Origin: Alcanivorax sp. 1008
GTDB lineage: Bacteria > Pseudomonadota > Gammaproteobacteria > Pseudomonadales > Alcanivoracaceae
Reading direction: 5' to 3'
DNA length: 64,000 nt
Assembly: GCF_020667895.1 (NCBI RefSeq)
Contig: NZ_JAFMPS010000012.1
Location: forward strand, 33,793-97,792
Numbering within the stretch: position 1 is the stretch's first letter; the number at the start of each line of letters is the position of its first letter. The notes under the pieces were generated by a model. The model was given only the letters and a program-made list of their open reading frames with translations. It was not told the origin of the DNA and did no database searches. This document shows, piece by piece, positions 1-9,311 of this stretch. Position numbers and translations under genes: made by a program.

Positions 1-98
1 ATGCTTTCTGCGCTATGCCGGGTGACCAGCGTTGTGGTGCTGGCGCAGCCGGCAGTAAAAGCAAGCAATACAATCAAGGCAATCTGGCGTAAAGGCAT
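1..98 (-). CDS. Lipoprotein, N-terminal part only (runs off the window)
   Basis: Only the first 32 codons are inside the window. They begin MPLRQIALIVLLAFTAGCAS, a charged start, a hydrophobic helix and a lipobox (FTAGC) with the lipidated cysteine at residue 18, so the product should be a lipoprotein of the inner or outer membrane. The ATG at 98 is preceded by GGAG with a five to six base spacing, which supports this start. The residue after the cysteine is Ala, not Asp, so outer-membrane sorting is more likely than inner-membrane retention (Lol rule). The function cannot be told from this fragment. A 22-bp dyad lies about 40 bases upstream. Confidence 0.75.
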   Translation of the reverse strand, partial: MPLRQIALIVLLAFTAGCASTTTLVTRHSAES

Positions 99-135
99 GG
101 CGGCTCCGTATAAAATCGAAAAGAGCGAGATCAGA

Positions 136-157
136 GTTACATTGCAATCAGTGTAAC
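136..157. promoter_or_regulatory. 22-bp dyad, probable operator of the lipoprotein gene
   Basis: Arms GTTACATTG and CAGTGTAAC surround CAAT; eight of nine arm positions pair. It lies between the ceramidase-like gene and the start of the lipoprotein gene, in the latter's promoter zone. Size and symmetry fit a TetR-type dimer site. The cognate regulator is unknown. Confidence 0.45.
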
Positions 158-187
158 AGCCAGCGCCGGGAAAACCTTGACCAAGAT

Positions 188-2194
188 TCAGAACCAGTCG
201 GAAACCAGGGCCGGCATCTTGTCATTAGCCCGCATTACCAGCCGATGCTTGTGTTCGCCGCCAAGCAAAGGGTTATACCAGCGCAGTTCGTAGTGTCCGT
301 TGTCCCCCTGATACTCGATCAAACGAATTTGCAGGTCAGTGCCCTGGTCGCTGGCAACAATTTCACCGGCTTCATTTTCAACATAGAGCAGTGGTTCATG
401 CAGCCTGATGTGCTCCGGCGGTTCTGCCAGAACTGATAGTTGCCAGTATGGCTCTACTGGCAGCTCACCACGGATAAATTTCGCCTTGCCGAGCAGTTTG
501 CGTTGCCCCTCACGGCTGCCAGGTTCTGGCCAGAAGTGTCGGCTGCGCAAGTCAAATCGGTAGTCCGGTGGAATATCACGGACAACGCCATTGGCTATCA
601 GGTCGCCACTAAGCATGCCAAATTGGCCGCGCAGAAAATCCAGGGTCTGTGGGCCGTAGATGGTGTGACCACCCTCGTAGTATTGGAGGGCATACTCTGC
701 GGGTGTGGTGACATAGCCGAATACACCGTTGGCCAGACTGGATATCTCTACTAGCCAGTCACCCTCGGGTAGTTGTGCGGCGACTTCCTTGCGGATGGCA
801 TTACCGGATTCAAGGGTGACTTCCCAGGGAGCGGTCACCAGTACCAGATTGTTGATGCGAAGCACTTGTAGCAGAGCGCGGTGTGGATAGCGCTCCGCTG
901 ACAGCAGTAGCGGTTGTAGTTTCGACAGCATCCACTGTTTTACCCCATGGCAGCCATCGGTGAAGGTGCGTCGTGGCCAGCCTTCCTTGAAATAGGGTAG
1001 GTAGCCGATGGGGAATACCTCATCGCCATTGGCCGCACCGGCGGTGGCTGCTCCAATGATGGCCCGTTCGCATAGGCCAAAGCGGGCATCGTCATTCAGT
1101 GCCAGTACATCTAGCAGTCGGCTGCCGCTTTGCAAGGTCAGTTGACTATCCAGTTGCTCCCCGAGCGAGCGCCACAGGCCGATCGCTTCTCGGGCCAGTG
1201 CCTTGCCAATACGGCGGGAGGCGATGTCACCGCGCTCGCCCAGATGCCATGCTGGATTGTTATCCGCGTGGGTGGCTTGAAACGGACCATGTATGGGCGA
1301 AAATGGAGTGCCACTGGCGCTCATGGCAGCCTCCACATCCCGTGCCAGCCAGGCCCAGACATCAGCATGATAGGGCGCTGTAAATGCGGGAATGCTGGTG
1401 CCATGAATGGAAAAAGCCGTCAGTGCTCCTGCCGGATAGAATTGGCCATCATCGTCCTGCAGGTCGATGCGTAACATGGTCATCTGCGGATTGATTGCCC
1501 GAAATGCCAGGGCCTCGTTAATTTCACTGGCAGCGATATTGAAATTGTTGGCCCAGGCCTGCACAGAGCGGTTGCGGGTCAGCCCCCAAACCGGCGTCTG
1601 ACCCGTGGCGAAACGGGCAGGGCGGCGTTGTTCGAATGCCTGAATGACAGCATCGCTGATGCGGCTGGCAAGAAACTCGAACAGTACCGGATCAAAGCCT
1701 GGGCGGTTGCCGCCGAAAGCATTGTAGAAGTCGCTATCAAAAAAGTTAGCTGGCCCGGTATGGGTATGGGTGACCAGCAGACTCAGTGAATGGGGGGAAA
1801 TGTCCGTGCGCGCGGCAACTCGCTCGGCAACGGCATGATGCAGTGCGAGGGACCCGGCACCCAGATCAAGTTGCACCAGCGCCATAGGCTCGCCATCGCG
1901 GCCACGCAGGTAAAAGGCGCGGGCCTTGAGTCTAGTACGGAAGCCATCCGCATCCTTGGCCCAGGCCGAATAGCCGAACTTGGGAATACCAATGGGTGGG
2001 GTAATGTCTATCACCGCCATGCCTGCCCTGGCCTGCTGGGGCGCTGGTAAAACCTGACCGGCAGGGAGTAGGCCGCTGAGTTGGTGAATCGGGTAACTGA
2101 CGAATGGCCGGCTCTCCACATAAAGCAGCGCAGCAAGGCCGATGATTAGAAGAATAAGCAGTTTACGCCACCAGTTTATTGTTGAACGTGGCAT
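188..2194 (-). CDS. Membrane-anchored neutral/alkaline ceramidase-like protein
   Basis: The 668-residue product has one N-terminal membrane helix (about residues 10-27), then a domain resembling the N-terminal catalytic domain of neutral/alkaline non-lysosomal ceramidases. The metal-ligand motif HTHTGP lies at residues 143-148 and a second histidine region at SIHGTS (about 262-267). In classical neutral ceramidases the nucleophile serine sits in a GDVSP-type loop. Here the matching place reads ATHADNNPAW (about 307-316) with no such serine, so activity on ceramide is uncertain and another amide or ester may be the substrate. The fold assignment rests on the HxH motif, the DITPPIG start and overall length. 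Expected location is periplasmic, tethered to the inner membrane. It stands alone, and a palindrome lies in the divergent gap to the SulP gene. Confidence 0.72.
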   Translation of the reverse strand: MPRSTINWWRKLLILLIIGLAALLYVESRPFVSYPIHQLSGLLPAGQVLPAPQQARAGMAVIDITPPIGIPKFGYSAWAKDADGFRTRLKARAFYLRGRDGEPMALVQLDLGAGSLALHHAVAERVAARTDISPHSLSLLVTHTHTGPANFFDSDFYNAFGGNRPGFDPVLFEFLASRISDAVIQAFEQRRPARFATGQTPVWGLTRNRSVQAWANNFNIAASEINEALAFRAINPQMTMLRIDLQDDDGQFYPAGALTAFSIHGTSIPAFTAPYHADVWAWLARDVEAAMSASGTPFSPIHGPFQATHADNNPAWHLGERGDIASRRIGKALAREAIGLWRSLGEQLDSQLTLQSGSRLLDVLALNDDARFGLCERAIIGAATAGAANGDEVFPIGYLPYFKEGWPRRTFTDGCHGVKQWMLSKLQPLLLSAERYPHRALLQVLRINNLVLVTAPWEVTLESGNAIRKEVAAQLPEGDWLVEISSLANGVFGYVTTPAEYALQYYEGGHTIYGPQTLDFLRGQFGMLSGDLIANGVVRDIPPDYRFDLRSRHFWPEPGSREGQRKLLGKAKFIRGELPVEPYWQLSVLAEPPEHIRLHEPLLYVENEAGEIVASDQGTDLQIRLIEYQGDNGHYELRWYNPLLGGEHKHRLVMRANDKMPALVSDWF

Positions 2195-2273
2195 GCGAGA
2201 CCCCGAAGTCAGATAGTTGATATACGTTGGATGGCCAGTCTAGTGGCTGCCGAGGCTGGTGCAATAACTTTGT

Positions 2274-2289
2274 ACTATGGTCCCATAGT
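2274..2289. promoter_or_regulatory. Perfect dyad in the divergent ceramidase/SulP gap
   Basis: ACTATGG and CCATAGT are perfect inverted repeats separated by TC. The dyad lies 80 bases upstream of the ceramidase-like start and about 150 bases upstream of the SulP start, so it could control either. No regulator is identified. Confidence 0.35.
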
Positions 2290-2437
2290 TTGGCCCGGAT
2301 TGCCTGACAGTAACCTGGAGTGGTTTGGTCTTGCCAGCCTGATTCGATACACTGCGCGCCCTTCGGTACCGCCCCACCGGTGCCGAGTTTCCCTTTGCTT
2401 GCCGCAATGGCAGCGCTCACCGTTATGGAATAACTGA

Positions 2438-3958
2438 ATGTTGCAGGTACTGAAAAAGACCTGGCTCGCCAATTTTCGCGGCGATCTGCTGGCTGGCCTT
2501 GTTGTTGCGTTGGCGCTGATTCCTGAAGCGATTGCCTTCTCGATTATTGCCGGGGTCGATCCGAAAGTTGGCCTGTATGCGTCATTCTGCATTGCCGTAG
2601 TGACGGCTTTTGTCGGTGGCCGCCCGGGCATGATCTCCGCAGCCACTGGCGCCATGTCATTACTGATGGTGGTGCTAGTACGCGACCACGGGTTGCAGTA
2701 TCTACTCGCTGCCACCTTGCTGACCGGCGTACTGCAAATTGTTTTGGGTTATCTGCGCGTTGATGTGTTGATGCGCTTTGTGTCCCGTTCGGTAGTCACC
2801 GGGTTCGTTAATGCGCTGGCCATTCTGATTTTTCTTGCCCAGTTGCCGGAGCTTGGTTCTTTGCACTGGACTGAGGGCTCGTTGCTGCCAACGGTTCAGC
2901 TGATGAACTGGGCGGTGTATGCCCTGGCAGCCGCCGGGCTTGGCATTATCTATCTGCTGCCGTTAGTCACGAAAGCGGTGCCTTCACCGCTGATCTGCAT
3001 CATCGTTTGTACGGCGGTGGCGATGTATTTCGGTATTGATGTGCGCACTGTGGGAGACATGGGAGACCTGCCGGATACGCTGCCGGTTTTCCTGCTCCCG
3101 GACATCCCCCTGGACTTTACTACGCTGCAGATTATTTTCCCTGTCTCCATGTCAATGGCGGTAGTGGGCTTACTGGAGTCCATGATGACCTCAACTATCG
3201 TTGATGACCTCACGGACACGGACAGCGATAAGCGTCGCGAGTGTAAGGGTCAGGGCATGGCCAATATTGCATCTGGCCTGCTGGGCGGCATGGCAGGCTG
3301 TGCCATGATTGGCCAGTCGGTAATCAATGTGCAGTCCGGAGGGCGTGGCCGGCTGTCCTGTCTTCTGGCGGGTGTGTTTTTACTGCTGATGGTGGTGTTT
3401 CTTGGTGATTGGGTGGCGCGTATTCCCATGGCGGCGCTGGTGGCGGTGATGATCATGGTGTCCATAGGCACCTTTAACTGGGCTTCATTCGCCAATCTGC
3501 GTAACCACCCACCTAGTAGTAGCATTGTTATGCTGGCAACAGTCACTGTTGTAGTTGCGACACACAATCTGGCCATTGGCGTACTGGTGGGCGTGCTGCT
3601 TAGTGGGGTGTTCTTCGCTCATAAAGTGGGTCAGATTCTGTATATTGGTTCTGAGCTTGATTCTTCTGCGGATACTCGCACCTACAATGTAGTCGGGCAG
3701 GTGTTCTTTAGTTCGGCGGAAGCCTTTATTGGTGCTTTTGATTTCAAGGAAGCCTTGAGTAAGGTTGTGATTGATCTGCACCGTGCCCATTTCTGGGATA
3801 TCACCGCAATCAGCGCCCTCGATAAGGTTGTGGTCAAGTTCCGCCGAGATGGTACAGAGGTTGTTGTCGTTGGTTTGAATGAGGCCAGTGCAACCCTCGT
3901 TGACCGTTTTGCGGTTCATGATAAGCCGGATGCTGTTGAACAGCTAATGGGCCACTAA
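2438..3958 (+). CDS. SulP-family anion transporter with STAS domain
   Basis: The 506-residue protein opens with the SulP signature region ([20 protein letters not shown], residues 14-33), has about ten to twelve hydrophobic segments to about residue 400, and ends in a STAS domain (about 415-500). It should be an inner-membrane transporter of sulfate, bicarbonate or another small anion; substrate cannot be read from sequence. The STAS domain commonly regulates transport in this family. No strong Shine-Dalgarno precedes the ATG, but the family N-terminus fits this start. A tandem universal stress protein follows 11 bases downstream. That arrangement occurs with SulP carriers, some of which serve bicarbonate uptake, so inorganic carbon or sulfate under stress are the leading possibilities. 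Confidence 0.9.
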   Translation: MLQVLKKTWLANFRGDLLAGLVVALALIPEAIAFSIIAGVDPKVGLYASFCIAVVTAFVGGRPGMISAATGAMSLLMVVLVRDHGLQYLLAATLLTGVLQIVLGYLRVDVLMRFVSRSVVTGFVNALAILIFLAQLPELGSLHWTEGSLLPTVQLMNWAVYALAAAGLGIIYLLPLVTKAVPSPLICIIVCTAVAMYFGIDVRTVGDMGDLPDTLPVFLLPDIPLDFTTLQIIFPVSMSMAVVGLLESMMTSTIVDDLTDTDSDKRRECKGQGMANIASGLLGGMAGCAMIGQSVINVQSGGRGRLSCLLAGVFLLLMVVFLGDWVARIPMAALVAVMIMVSIGTFNWASFANLRNHPPSSSIVMLATVTVVVATHNLAIGVLVGVLLSGVFFAHKVGQILYIGSELDSSADTRTYNVVGQVFFSSAEAFIGAFDFKEALSKVVIDLHRAHFWDITAISALDKVVVKFRRDGTEVVVVGLNEASATLVDRFAVHDKPDAVEQLMGH

Positions 3959-3969
3959 GGAGAATAATA

Positions 3970-4821
3970 ATGACCAATGTAATGGCCTGTATCGATGGAT
4001 CCCGAGCGGCTGAAGCGGTGTGTGATTATGCGGCGTGGGCTGCTTTACGCATGCAAGCACCACTAACCTTTCTGCATGTGCTTGATCGAGCTGTTTATTC
4101 CAATGCGGTCAACCTGAGCGGCAGCATCGGCCTGGGGGCGCAGGAAGCATTACTGGAACAGCTGGCCACATTGGATGAGCAACGCAGCCGGTTGGCCCTT
4201 GAGCAGGGAAAATTGATGCTTGAAGCCGCTGTCGAGCGGGCCATTGCTGATGGTGTTCAGGTGCCGATGACCCGCCAGCGCCATGGCAATCTGGTTGATA
4301 CCCTGACTGAACTGGAGAACGAAATTCGTTTGCTGGTGATCGGTAAGCAGGGAGAAGAGGGTGATCAGTTGGGCGGTCATCTGGGTAGTCATGTTGAACA
4401 GGTGATACGGGCAACGCATCGACCGGTATTGATTACTCAGGAGTCCTATCGTGATCCACAGCGAGTCATGCTGGCATTTGATTGTAGTGCCACAACTCGC
4501 AAGGCGGTGGAGATGCTCGCTGCCAGCACTTTATTTAGCGGTTTGCCCTGTCATGTGGTGCTGGTTGGCGCAGACACGGATGACCATCGGGCACAGATGG
4601 AATGGGCTAAACAAACCCTTGAACAAGCTGGTCATGAGGCAGTGACTGCTATTGTCGCGGGGGAGGTAGAGGCTAGTTTGCGTGAGTATCAGGTCCGTGA
4701 GCAGATTGACCTGATGGTAATCGGTGCTTACGGCCACTCCCGTATCCGTCAGTTTTTTGTTGGTAGCACCACCAATAATATGATTCTGAATGCAGCCGTG
4801 CCGCTGCTGGTTTTGCGTTAA
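3970..4821 (+). CDS. Tandem-domain universal stress protein
   Basis: Two UspA-like domains lie in tandem (about residues 1-155 and 160-283). The second ends with the ATP-binding-type loop VIGAYGHSRIRQFFVGSTTNN and the strand VPLLVLR. The first has the weaker equivalent VIGKQGEEGDQLGGHLGSHVEQV, so only the second domain looks clearly nucleotide-binding. The protein is cytosolic. It is translated from a strong AAGGAG site 11 bases after the SulP gene and is surely in the same operon. Usp proteins often bind adenine nucleotides and modulate partner proteins, so it may tune the transporter; that is inference from the neighbourhood. Confidence 0.9.
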   Translation: MTNVMACIDGSRAAEAVCDYAAWAALRMQAPLTFLHVLDRAVYSNAVNLSGSIGLGAQEALLEQLATLDEQRSRLALEQGKLMLEAAVERAIADGVQVPMTRQRHGNLVDTLTELENEIRLLVIGKQGEEGDQLGGHLGSHVEQVIRATHRPVLITQESYRDPQRVMLAFDCSATTRKAVEMLAASTLFSGLPCHVVLVGADTDDHRAQMEWAKQTLEQAGHEAVTAIVAGEVEASLREYQVREQIDLMVIGAYGHSRIRQFFVGSTTNNMILNAAVPLLVLR

Positions 4822-4850
4822 CACAGGATTTTTTCGAGCGGAGACAAGTT

Positions 4851-5543
4851 GTGCCCTATACCCGCGACGAGCATGGCAAGAGAGTTGTTGGGCGTGTCGG
4901 CGAGCCCTGGGTGTTTGTCGGCGCTGGGGTGCTGGCGGCTATCGCCGGGTACATCAATGTGGTGATGTTGGGTTTTTTTGCTGTGCCCGTTAGCCATATG
5001 AGCGGCGCTGTATCCCGTCTTAGTGGGGATATCGCACTGGGCGATATGGCTGACCTGATTCTGATTTCCGGTATTGTCGCCGGCTTTCTTGCCGGTGCCA
5101 TGCTGTCCGGTATTCTCATCGGTGCCGCAACCCTGCGAGCGGGGCGCCGTTATGGCGGTGTGTTGATGCTTCAGGGGATGATGCTTGCGGTGGCCACATG
5201 GCTGGCCCTGGACAGTGTGTCGTTGGCGGTGCCGTTAGCAGCCATGGCCTGCGGCCTGCAGAATGCCATGGCTAGCAGTTATCGTGGTCTGGTGCTACGC
5301 ACCACCCATGTCACCGGAGTGGTTACCGATATTGGTGTGTTGATTGGCCAGCGTCTGCGGCAAAAGAAAATTCGCATCTGGAAGCTGTGGCTGTTGCTGA
5401 CTTTGCTGTTAACTTTCTTTCTCGGAGGCGTAGTCGGCGCACTGACGCTCAAGGCCATAGGCATGCAAGCCTTGGGCATTGCCGCGTTGGTTTGCTTCGT
5501 AGTTGGCGCGGTGTATGTGTTGGTGCAGCACGCTCGTCTTTGA
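4851..5543 (+). CDS. YoaK/DUF1275-family membrane protein
   Basis: The 230-residue protein has about six membrane segments and the family pattern: an N-terminal helix with GYINVVMLGFFAVPVSHMSG, the central CGLQNAMASSYRGLVLRTTHVTGVVTDIG (residues about 131-159), and a final helix pair. The start is GTG at 4851 with GGAGACAA upstream. Function is not established for the family; transport is suspected. It is the third gene of the SulP-Usp-DUF1275 run and ends seven bases from the convergent ABC permease gene. Confidence 0.85.
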   Translation: MPYTRDEHGKRVVGRVGEPWVFVGAGVLAAIAGYINVVMLGFFAVPVSHMSGAVSRLSGDIALGDMADLILISGIVAGFLAGAMLSGILIGAATLRAGRRYGGVLMLQGMMLAVATWLALDSVSLAVPLAAMACGLQNAMASSYRGLVLRTTHVTGVVTDIGVLIGQRLRQKKIRIWKLWLLLTLLLTFFLGGVVGALTLKAIGMQALGIAALVCFVVGAVYVLVQHARL

Positions 5544-5550
5544 AAAAAAA

Positions 5551-7977
5551 TTAGCGGCCGCCGGCAACCCGGCGACCTACCACACCGCCGAGCAGGGCGA
5601 TGGCACAGCCCATCGCCAGTGGCAGCAATTGCCATAGCGACCACGGCAGGCTGCCCGCAAAAAGTATGACCCCGAGCGGGACAATGGCTGCTAAAACAAT
5701 CAGTGTGGCACCCAACGCCGCGCTCAGTCCCAACAGGATAAATTCCAGCCAGTTCACTTTTCTGAGCAGACTCTGCCGGGCGCCCAGTGCGCGCAGGAGT
5801 TGCTGGTCACTGCGACGTTGTGCGGCCGTAGAAAGTAATGCCGCCAACAGTACGAGTAGTGCCGCCGCCACCAGCAGGCCGGCCAGCAAAGAGGTGGCCT
5901 GACTGGCCTGGGTAACAATCGATTGGGCTCTCTCAAGAATGGCATTCACATCAAGCAGGGTAATGTGAGGCAAAGCGCCCATCAGTTCCGCCACCCTGCG
6001 GCCGTCACCTTGGGGAAGCCAGAAACTTGTCAGCCAGGTAGCGTCTTGCTGGGCGAAGGCTCCGGGGGAAAACATAAAATAAAAATTCGGCGCGAAACTA
6101 TCCCAGTCCACCTCACGGATGCTGGTGACAGTGGCTCGCATTTCACCGCGGCTGCCTACGAAGGTAAGTTTATCGCCAAGCTGGAGCCCCATGGCGTCAG
6201 CCAGCTCTGCTTCTACCGAGACCTCATCCGGGTTTGAGCCATGCCACTCACCATCGCGCACGCGGTTGCTGGGCGGCAGCTGCTGTTCTTCGGTCAACGC
6301 CAGATCTCGATTCAATGCCCGCTCGGCGCGATCATTTTCTTTGCTCACAGCATCGCGAACAGGTATGTCATTAATCAGCGTCAGGCGGCCACGGACTATG
6401 GGGTAAACTGGCTCAGCGCGAGCTTCATGGCGGTCTAGCCAGTCGCGCAATACGGGCTGATCTGCGCTAAACAGGTTGAATACAAAATGGTTGGGCGCAT
6501 TCACCGGCAGTTTGCGCTGCCACTCCTGAAGCAAACCAGTGCCGCTCTGTCCGGCCAGAGTAAGGATCGCCATGGCTAGAGTGAGTGCGGCCATCAGTGG
6601 CAAGGTGGTGGTGCGGCGTCTGCTCAGTCGTCTAATGGCCAGCCTGCTGGTGACAGACCAGTGGCGACTGCGTCTGTCCAGTAGAAGTAAGAGAGGCAGC
6701 AGCAGCGCTGGCAGCAATACACCAAATCCTGCAAGCAGCAGCAGCATCAGACCAAGGTCCATGATGGAACCAGTGAGTGTCGCGGCAATTACCATTGGGC
6801 CAACCAGTGCTGCGCCGAGCTCCAGACCGCTGCGACGTAAGTTCTGGCTGCCATGGGGGTTCAATACTTGCACCGCCGGAACCTGCACCAGGGCGCTTAG
6901 CCGGGGCAAGGAGAAGGCCGCAAACAGAGCTAAAGGCCCTAGCAGTACCATTGACCACTCCAGTGGCCCCGCCGCCAGTGAGCCATCCCAGCCAAGGGCC
7001 TGTCTGGCAAGCAGTGTGACAAGCGTGCCGAGCGCCACCCCGGCCACAACCAGAGGAAGAGTGGCGGCCAGTTCGTGACCCAGCAAACGACGAATGATGG
7101 TTGCTCGTGACGCACCAAAGGTACGCAGCAAGGCGGCTAACGTGGCCCGCCGGCTTACCCGCAGGCCGGTGGTCAAGTAAATAGCGGCGCCACATAGCAA
7201 AGTGATAAGCATCACTCCCAGACTGATCCACAGGGTTAGTTGTTTCAGTGGACCCATGGAGCGTTCCAGCTGGTACTCAACGTCCTCTATGTTCTGATCC
7301 GGGCGCAAGGTGGCTGCCAGTTGCTCCTTGAGTTGCCTCGGCTGGTCGCTGAGCATGGCGGTGTCGTAACTGATCCTTGAGCCGGGGCCAACCACACCGG
7401 TACTGTCCAGATCAGCCTGATTTAGCAGGACGCGCGGGTTCATGCTGTAGAAACCGCCACCTTGATCTGGTTCACGGCGAATCATGGCGCTGATGGTCAG
7501 GCTGGCCTGGCCGAGCTGCAGCTGATCACCGATCGCTAGCTCAAGCCGATCAAGTAGCTGGTCAGCAACCCAGACTTCGCCCACCGCTGGGCCGTGGCGT
7601 AGCTTGCTGAACTCGCCGCCAAAGCGTGAATTGCTTAGTTCAATCTCCCCCAGTAGTGGCCATTTTTCATCCACAGCCTTGGCGCTAACCAGCAGTAGCT
7701 TATTTTCGTGGATAACGACGCTTTGGAATTTGATGATTTCGGTATGTGGATGGCGGTCGATGATCTCGCGTTGTGCTGGCTCCGGTGCCCGGCTGCTGTC
7801 CAGCACCAGATCTCCACCGAGCATTTCCGCGCCCCGTGCACTGAAGCGTGTATCCAGTTCGGCGCGTAGTAGCAGTACAGTGGTCAATGCCAGTGAGGCA
7901 ACAAACAGGGCCAACGCCAACACTCGGAAAGCACTATCACGCCAGGGGCGGCCCATGATGCGCAGCCAGTCTTTCAT
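5551..7977 (-). CDS. FtsX-like ABC transporter permease, YbbP type
   Basis: This 808-residue inner-membrane permease has the MacB/FtsX layout: an N-terminal helix (about 17-40), a large periplasmic part, a first FtsX core of three to four helices (about 245-355), two further helices (about 385-435), a second periplasmic part, and a second FtsX core at the C-terminus (about 680-805). Length and the doubled FtsX unit match YbbP-type permeases. It overlaps its ATPase gene by four bases and follows it in transcription. The YbbAP/TesA neighbourhood is conserved in many gammaproteobacteria, which suggests lipid or lipoprotein handling at the envelope, but the substrate is unknown. Confidence 0.88.
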   Translation of the reverse strand: MKDWLRIMGRPWRDSAFRVLALALFVASLALTTVLLLRAELDTRFSARGAEMLGGDLVLDSSRAPEPAQREIIDRHPHTEIIKFQSVVIHENKLLLVSAKAVDEKWPLLGEIELSNSRFGGEFSKLRHGPAVGEVWVADQLLDRLELAIGDQLQLGQASLTISAMIRREPDQGGGFYSMNPRVLLNQADLDSTGVVGPGSRISYDTAMLSDQPRQLKEQLAATLRPDQNIEDVEYQLERSMGPLKQLTLWISLGVMLITLLCGAAIYLTTGLRVSRRATLAALLRTFGASRATIIRRLLGHELAATLPLVVAGVALGTLVTLLARQALGWDGSLAAGPLEWSMVLLGPLALFAAFSLPRLSALVQVPAVQVLNPHGSQNLRRSGLELGAALVGPMVIAATLTGSIMDLGLMLLLLAGFGVLLPALLLPLLLLLDRRSRHWSVTSRLAIRRLSRRRTTTLPLMAALTLAMAILTLAGQSGTGLLQEWQRKLPVNAPNHFVFNLFSADQPVLRDWLDRHEARAEPVYPIVRGRLTLINDIPVRDAVSKENDRAERALNRDLALTEEQQLPPSNRVRDGEWHGSNPDEVSVEAELADAMGLQLGDKLTFVGSRGEMRATVTSIREVDWDSFAPNFYFMFSPGAFAQQDATWLTSFWLPQGDGRRVAELMGALPHITLLDVNAILERAQSIVTQASQATSLLAGLLVAAALLVLLAALLSTAAQRRSDQQLLRALGARQSLLRKVNWLEFILLGLSAALGATLIVLAAIVPLGVILFAGSLPWSLWQLLPLAMGCAIALLGGVVGRRVAGGR

Positions 7978-8663
7978 GCGGCAGCCCCGTCGCTGCGTAA
8001 TCTGCCCGCTTCAAGGCGCAGCTGACGGCCACAGCGGCGGGCCAATTGCGGGTCATGGGTGACCAGCACCAGCGCGGTTCCGGTGGCTTGATTCATGTCA
8101 AACAGCAGGTCTGCGATACGTTCGCCGTTAGCATGATCGAGGCTGCCGGTGGGTTCATCAGCAAACAAAAGTTTCGGTTGCACGACAAAGGCGCGCGCCA
8201 GCGCCACCCGTTGCTGTTCTCCGCCAGACAGCTGGCCGGGAAAATGTCCCATGCGTGCCTCAAGGCCAACTTGCTGAAGCCAGCGCTGGGCTTCTTTCTC
8301 GGCGTTTGACTTGCCCTGCAGCTCCAGTGGCAGCATCACATTTTCCAGCGCAGTGAGATCCTGTACCAGATGAAAAGACTGAAAGACAAAGCCGCACAGG
8401 GCTCCCCGTCGCGCTGCGCGCTGGTCTTCATCCAGGCTGCTAAAGGCCTTGCCCTGAAGCAGAATCTCTCCCTCGCTTGGTATGTCCAGCCCAGCCAGCA
8501 GGCTCAGCAGGGTAGACTTGCCGCTGCCAGAGGGTCCGGTGATGGCAACGGTTTCCCCGGCTTTCACGTCGAGCGTGATATCGTCAAGCAGGGTCAGTAA
8601 ACCTTCCGGGCCTGAAACAGTCTTATTGATCGAGTGGGCGCTGAGAATTGAGGAGTCCTGCAT
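7974..8663 (-). CDS. ybbA: ABC transporter ATP-binding protein, YbbA/LolD type
   Basis: All ABC ATPase motifs are present in the 229 residues: Walker [10 protein letters not shown] (about 42-50), signature [14 protein letters not shown] (about 144-157), Walker [13 protein letters not shown] (about 164-175), and the H-loop histidine in LVTHDP. The class is the MacB/LolD/YbbA exporter group. It forms the ATPase of a complex with the overlapping downstream permease. Its ATG at 8661-8663 overlaps the ATG of the divergent tesA (8662-8664), so both starts share the tetranucleotide CATG and each promoter must lie inside the other gene. A weak purine tract (AAGAAG) precedes the start. Confidence 0.92.
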   Translation of the reverse strand: MQDSSILSAHSINKTVSGPEGLLTLLDDITLDVKAGETVAITGPSGSGKSTLLSLLAGLDIPSEGEILLQGKAFSSLDEDQRAARRGALCGFVFQSFHLVQDLTALENVMLPLELQGKSNAEKEAQRWLQQVGLEARMGHFPGQLSGGEQQRVALARAFVVQPKLLFADEPTGSLDHANGERIADLLFDMNQATGTALVLVTHDPQLARRCGRQLRLEAGRLRSDGAAA

Positions 8664-9273
8664 GCGAAATCTTCTTGTTGCTGTCGGATTGTGGTGGGCA
8701 GGCAGCTGCTACGCCGCCACCGTACTGATAGTTGGGGACAGTATCAGTGCCGCCTATGGTATTGACAAGGAGCAGGGCTGGGTGGCTCTGTTCGAAGCCG
8801 AATACGCAGCCAAGTGTGATGGCCTGAAGGTGAGTAATGCGTCAGTTAGTGGCGAGACCACAGCCGGTGGCGCAGCCAGGCTGCCCGCCATTTTGCGGGA
8901 TGTGGAGCCGGATATCGTGGTGATTGAACTTGGTGGCAATGATGGGCTACGCGGATTGTCACCGCAGGCAATGGAGGGGAATCTGCGCACCATGGTTAGA
9001 TTGTCGCGGCAGGCGGGCGCCCAGCCATTGCTGTTTGGCATGTACCTGCCACCCAATTACGGTGAGGCCTATCGGCAGATGTTTGATCAGGCTTTTACTC
9101 GCGTGGCTAAGTCAGAGTCTGTGGCGCTGCTGCCGTTCTTCCTCGACGGTGTTGGCGCAGTGGACGGGTTGATGCTGGAGGATGGCATTCATCCCAATGC
9201 GAAGGGGCAGCCGATCCTGTTGAATAATGCGCGCCCCCTGCTTGAGGCCGCTCTGGAGAAACACTGCCAATAG
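8662..9273 (+). CDS. tesA: Periplasmic arylesterase / acyl-CoA thioesterase I
   Basis: The 203-residue product begins with a signal peptide ([18 protein letters not shown], cut after YAA or nearby) and has the SGNH hydrolase blocks: GDSISAAYG with the nucleophile serine, a glycine in SVSGETTAGG, GGNDGLRG with the asparagine, and DGIHPN with the catalytic Asp-His pair. It is a multifunctional thioesterase/lysophospholipase/esterase of the periplasm. The reading frame stays open further upstream, but AGGAG at 8651-8655 and the signal peptide fix the start at 8662. It is divergent from ybbA with overlapping start codons, an arrangement related to E. coli and Pseudomonas. Confidence 0.93.
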   Translation: MRNLLVAVGLWWAGSCYAATVLIVGDSISAAYGIDKEQGWVALFEAEYAAKCDGLKVSNASVSGETTAGGAARLPAILRDVEPDIVVIELGGNDGLRGLSPQAMEGNLRTMVRLSRQAGAQPLLFGMYLPPNYGEAYRQMFDQAFTRVAKSESVALLPFFLDGVGAVDGLMLEDGIHPNAKGQPILLNNARPLLEAALEKHCQ

Positions 9274-9311
9274 TGATGTCTGCGGCCCCTGCAAAGCATT
9301 TTTAACAGCAG

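Noticed and set aside
8482..8661. Upstream extension of the tesA frame
   Set aside because: It runs antisense through ybbA and would bury the signal peptide; the ATG at 8662 has AGGAG.
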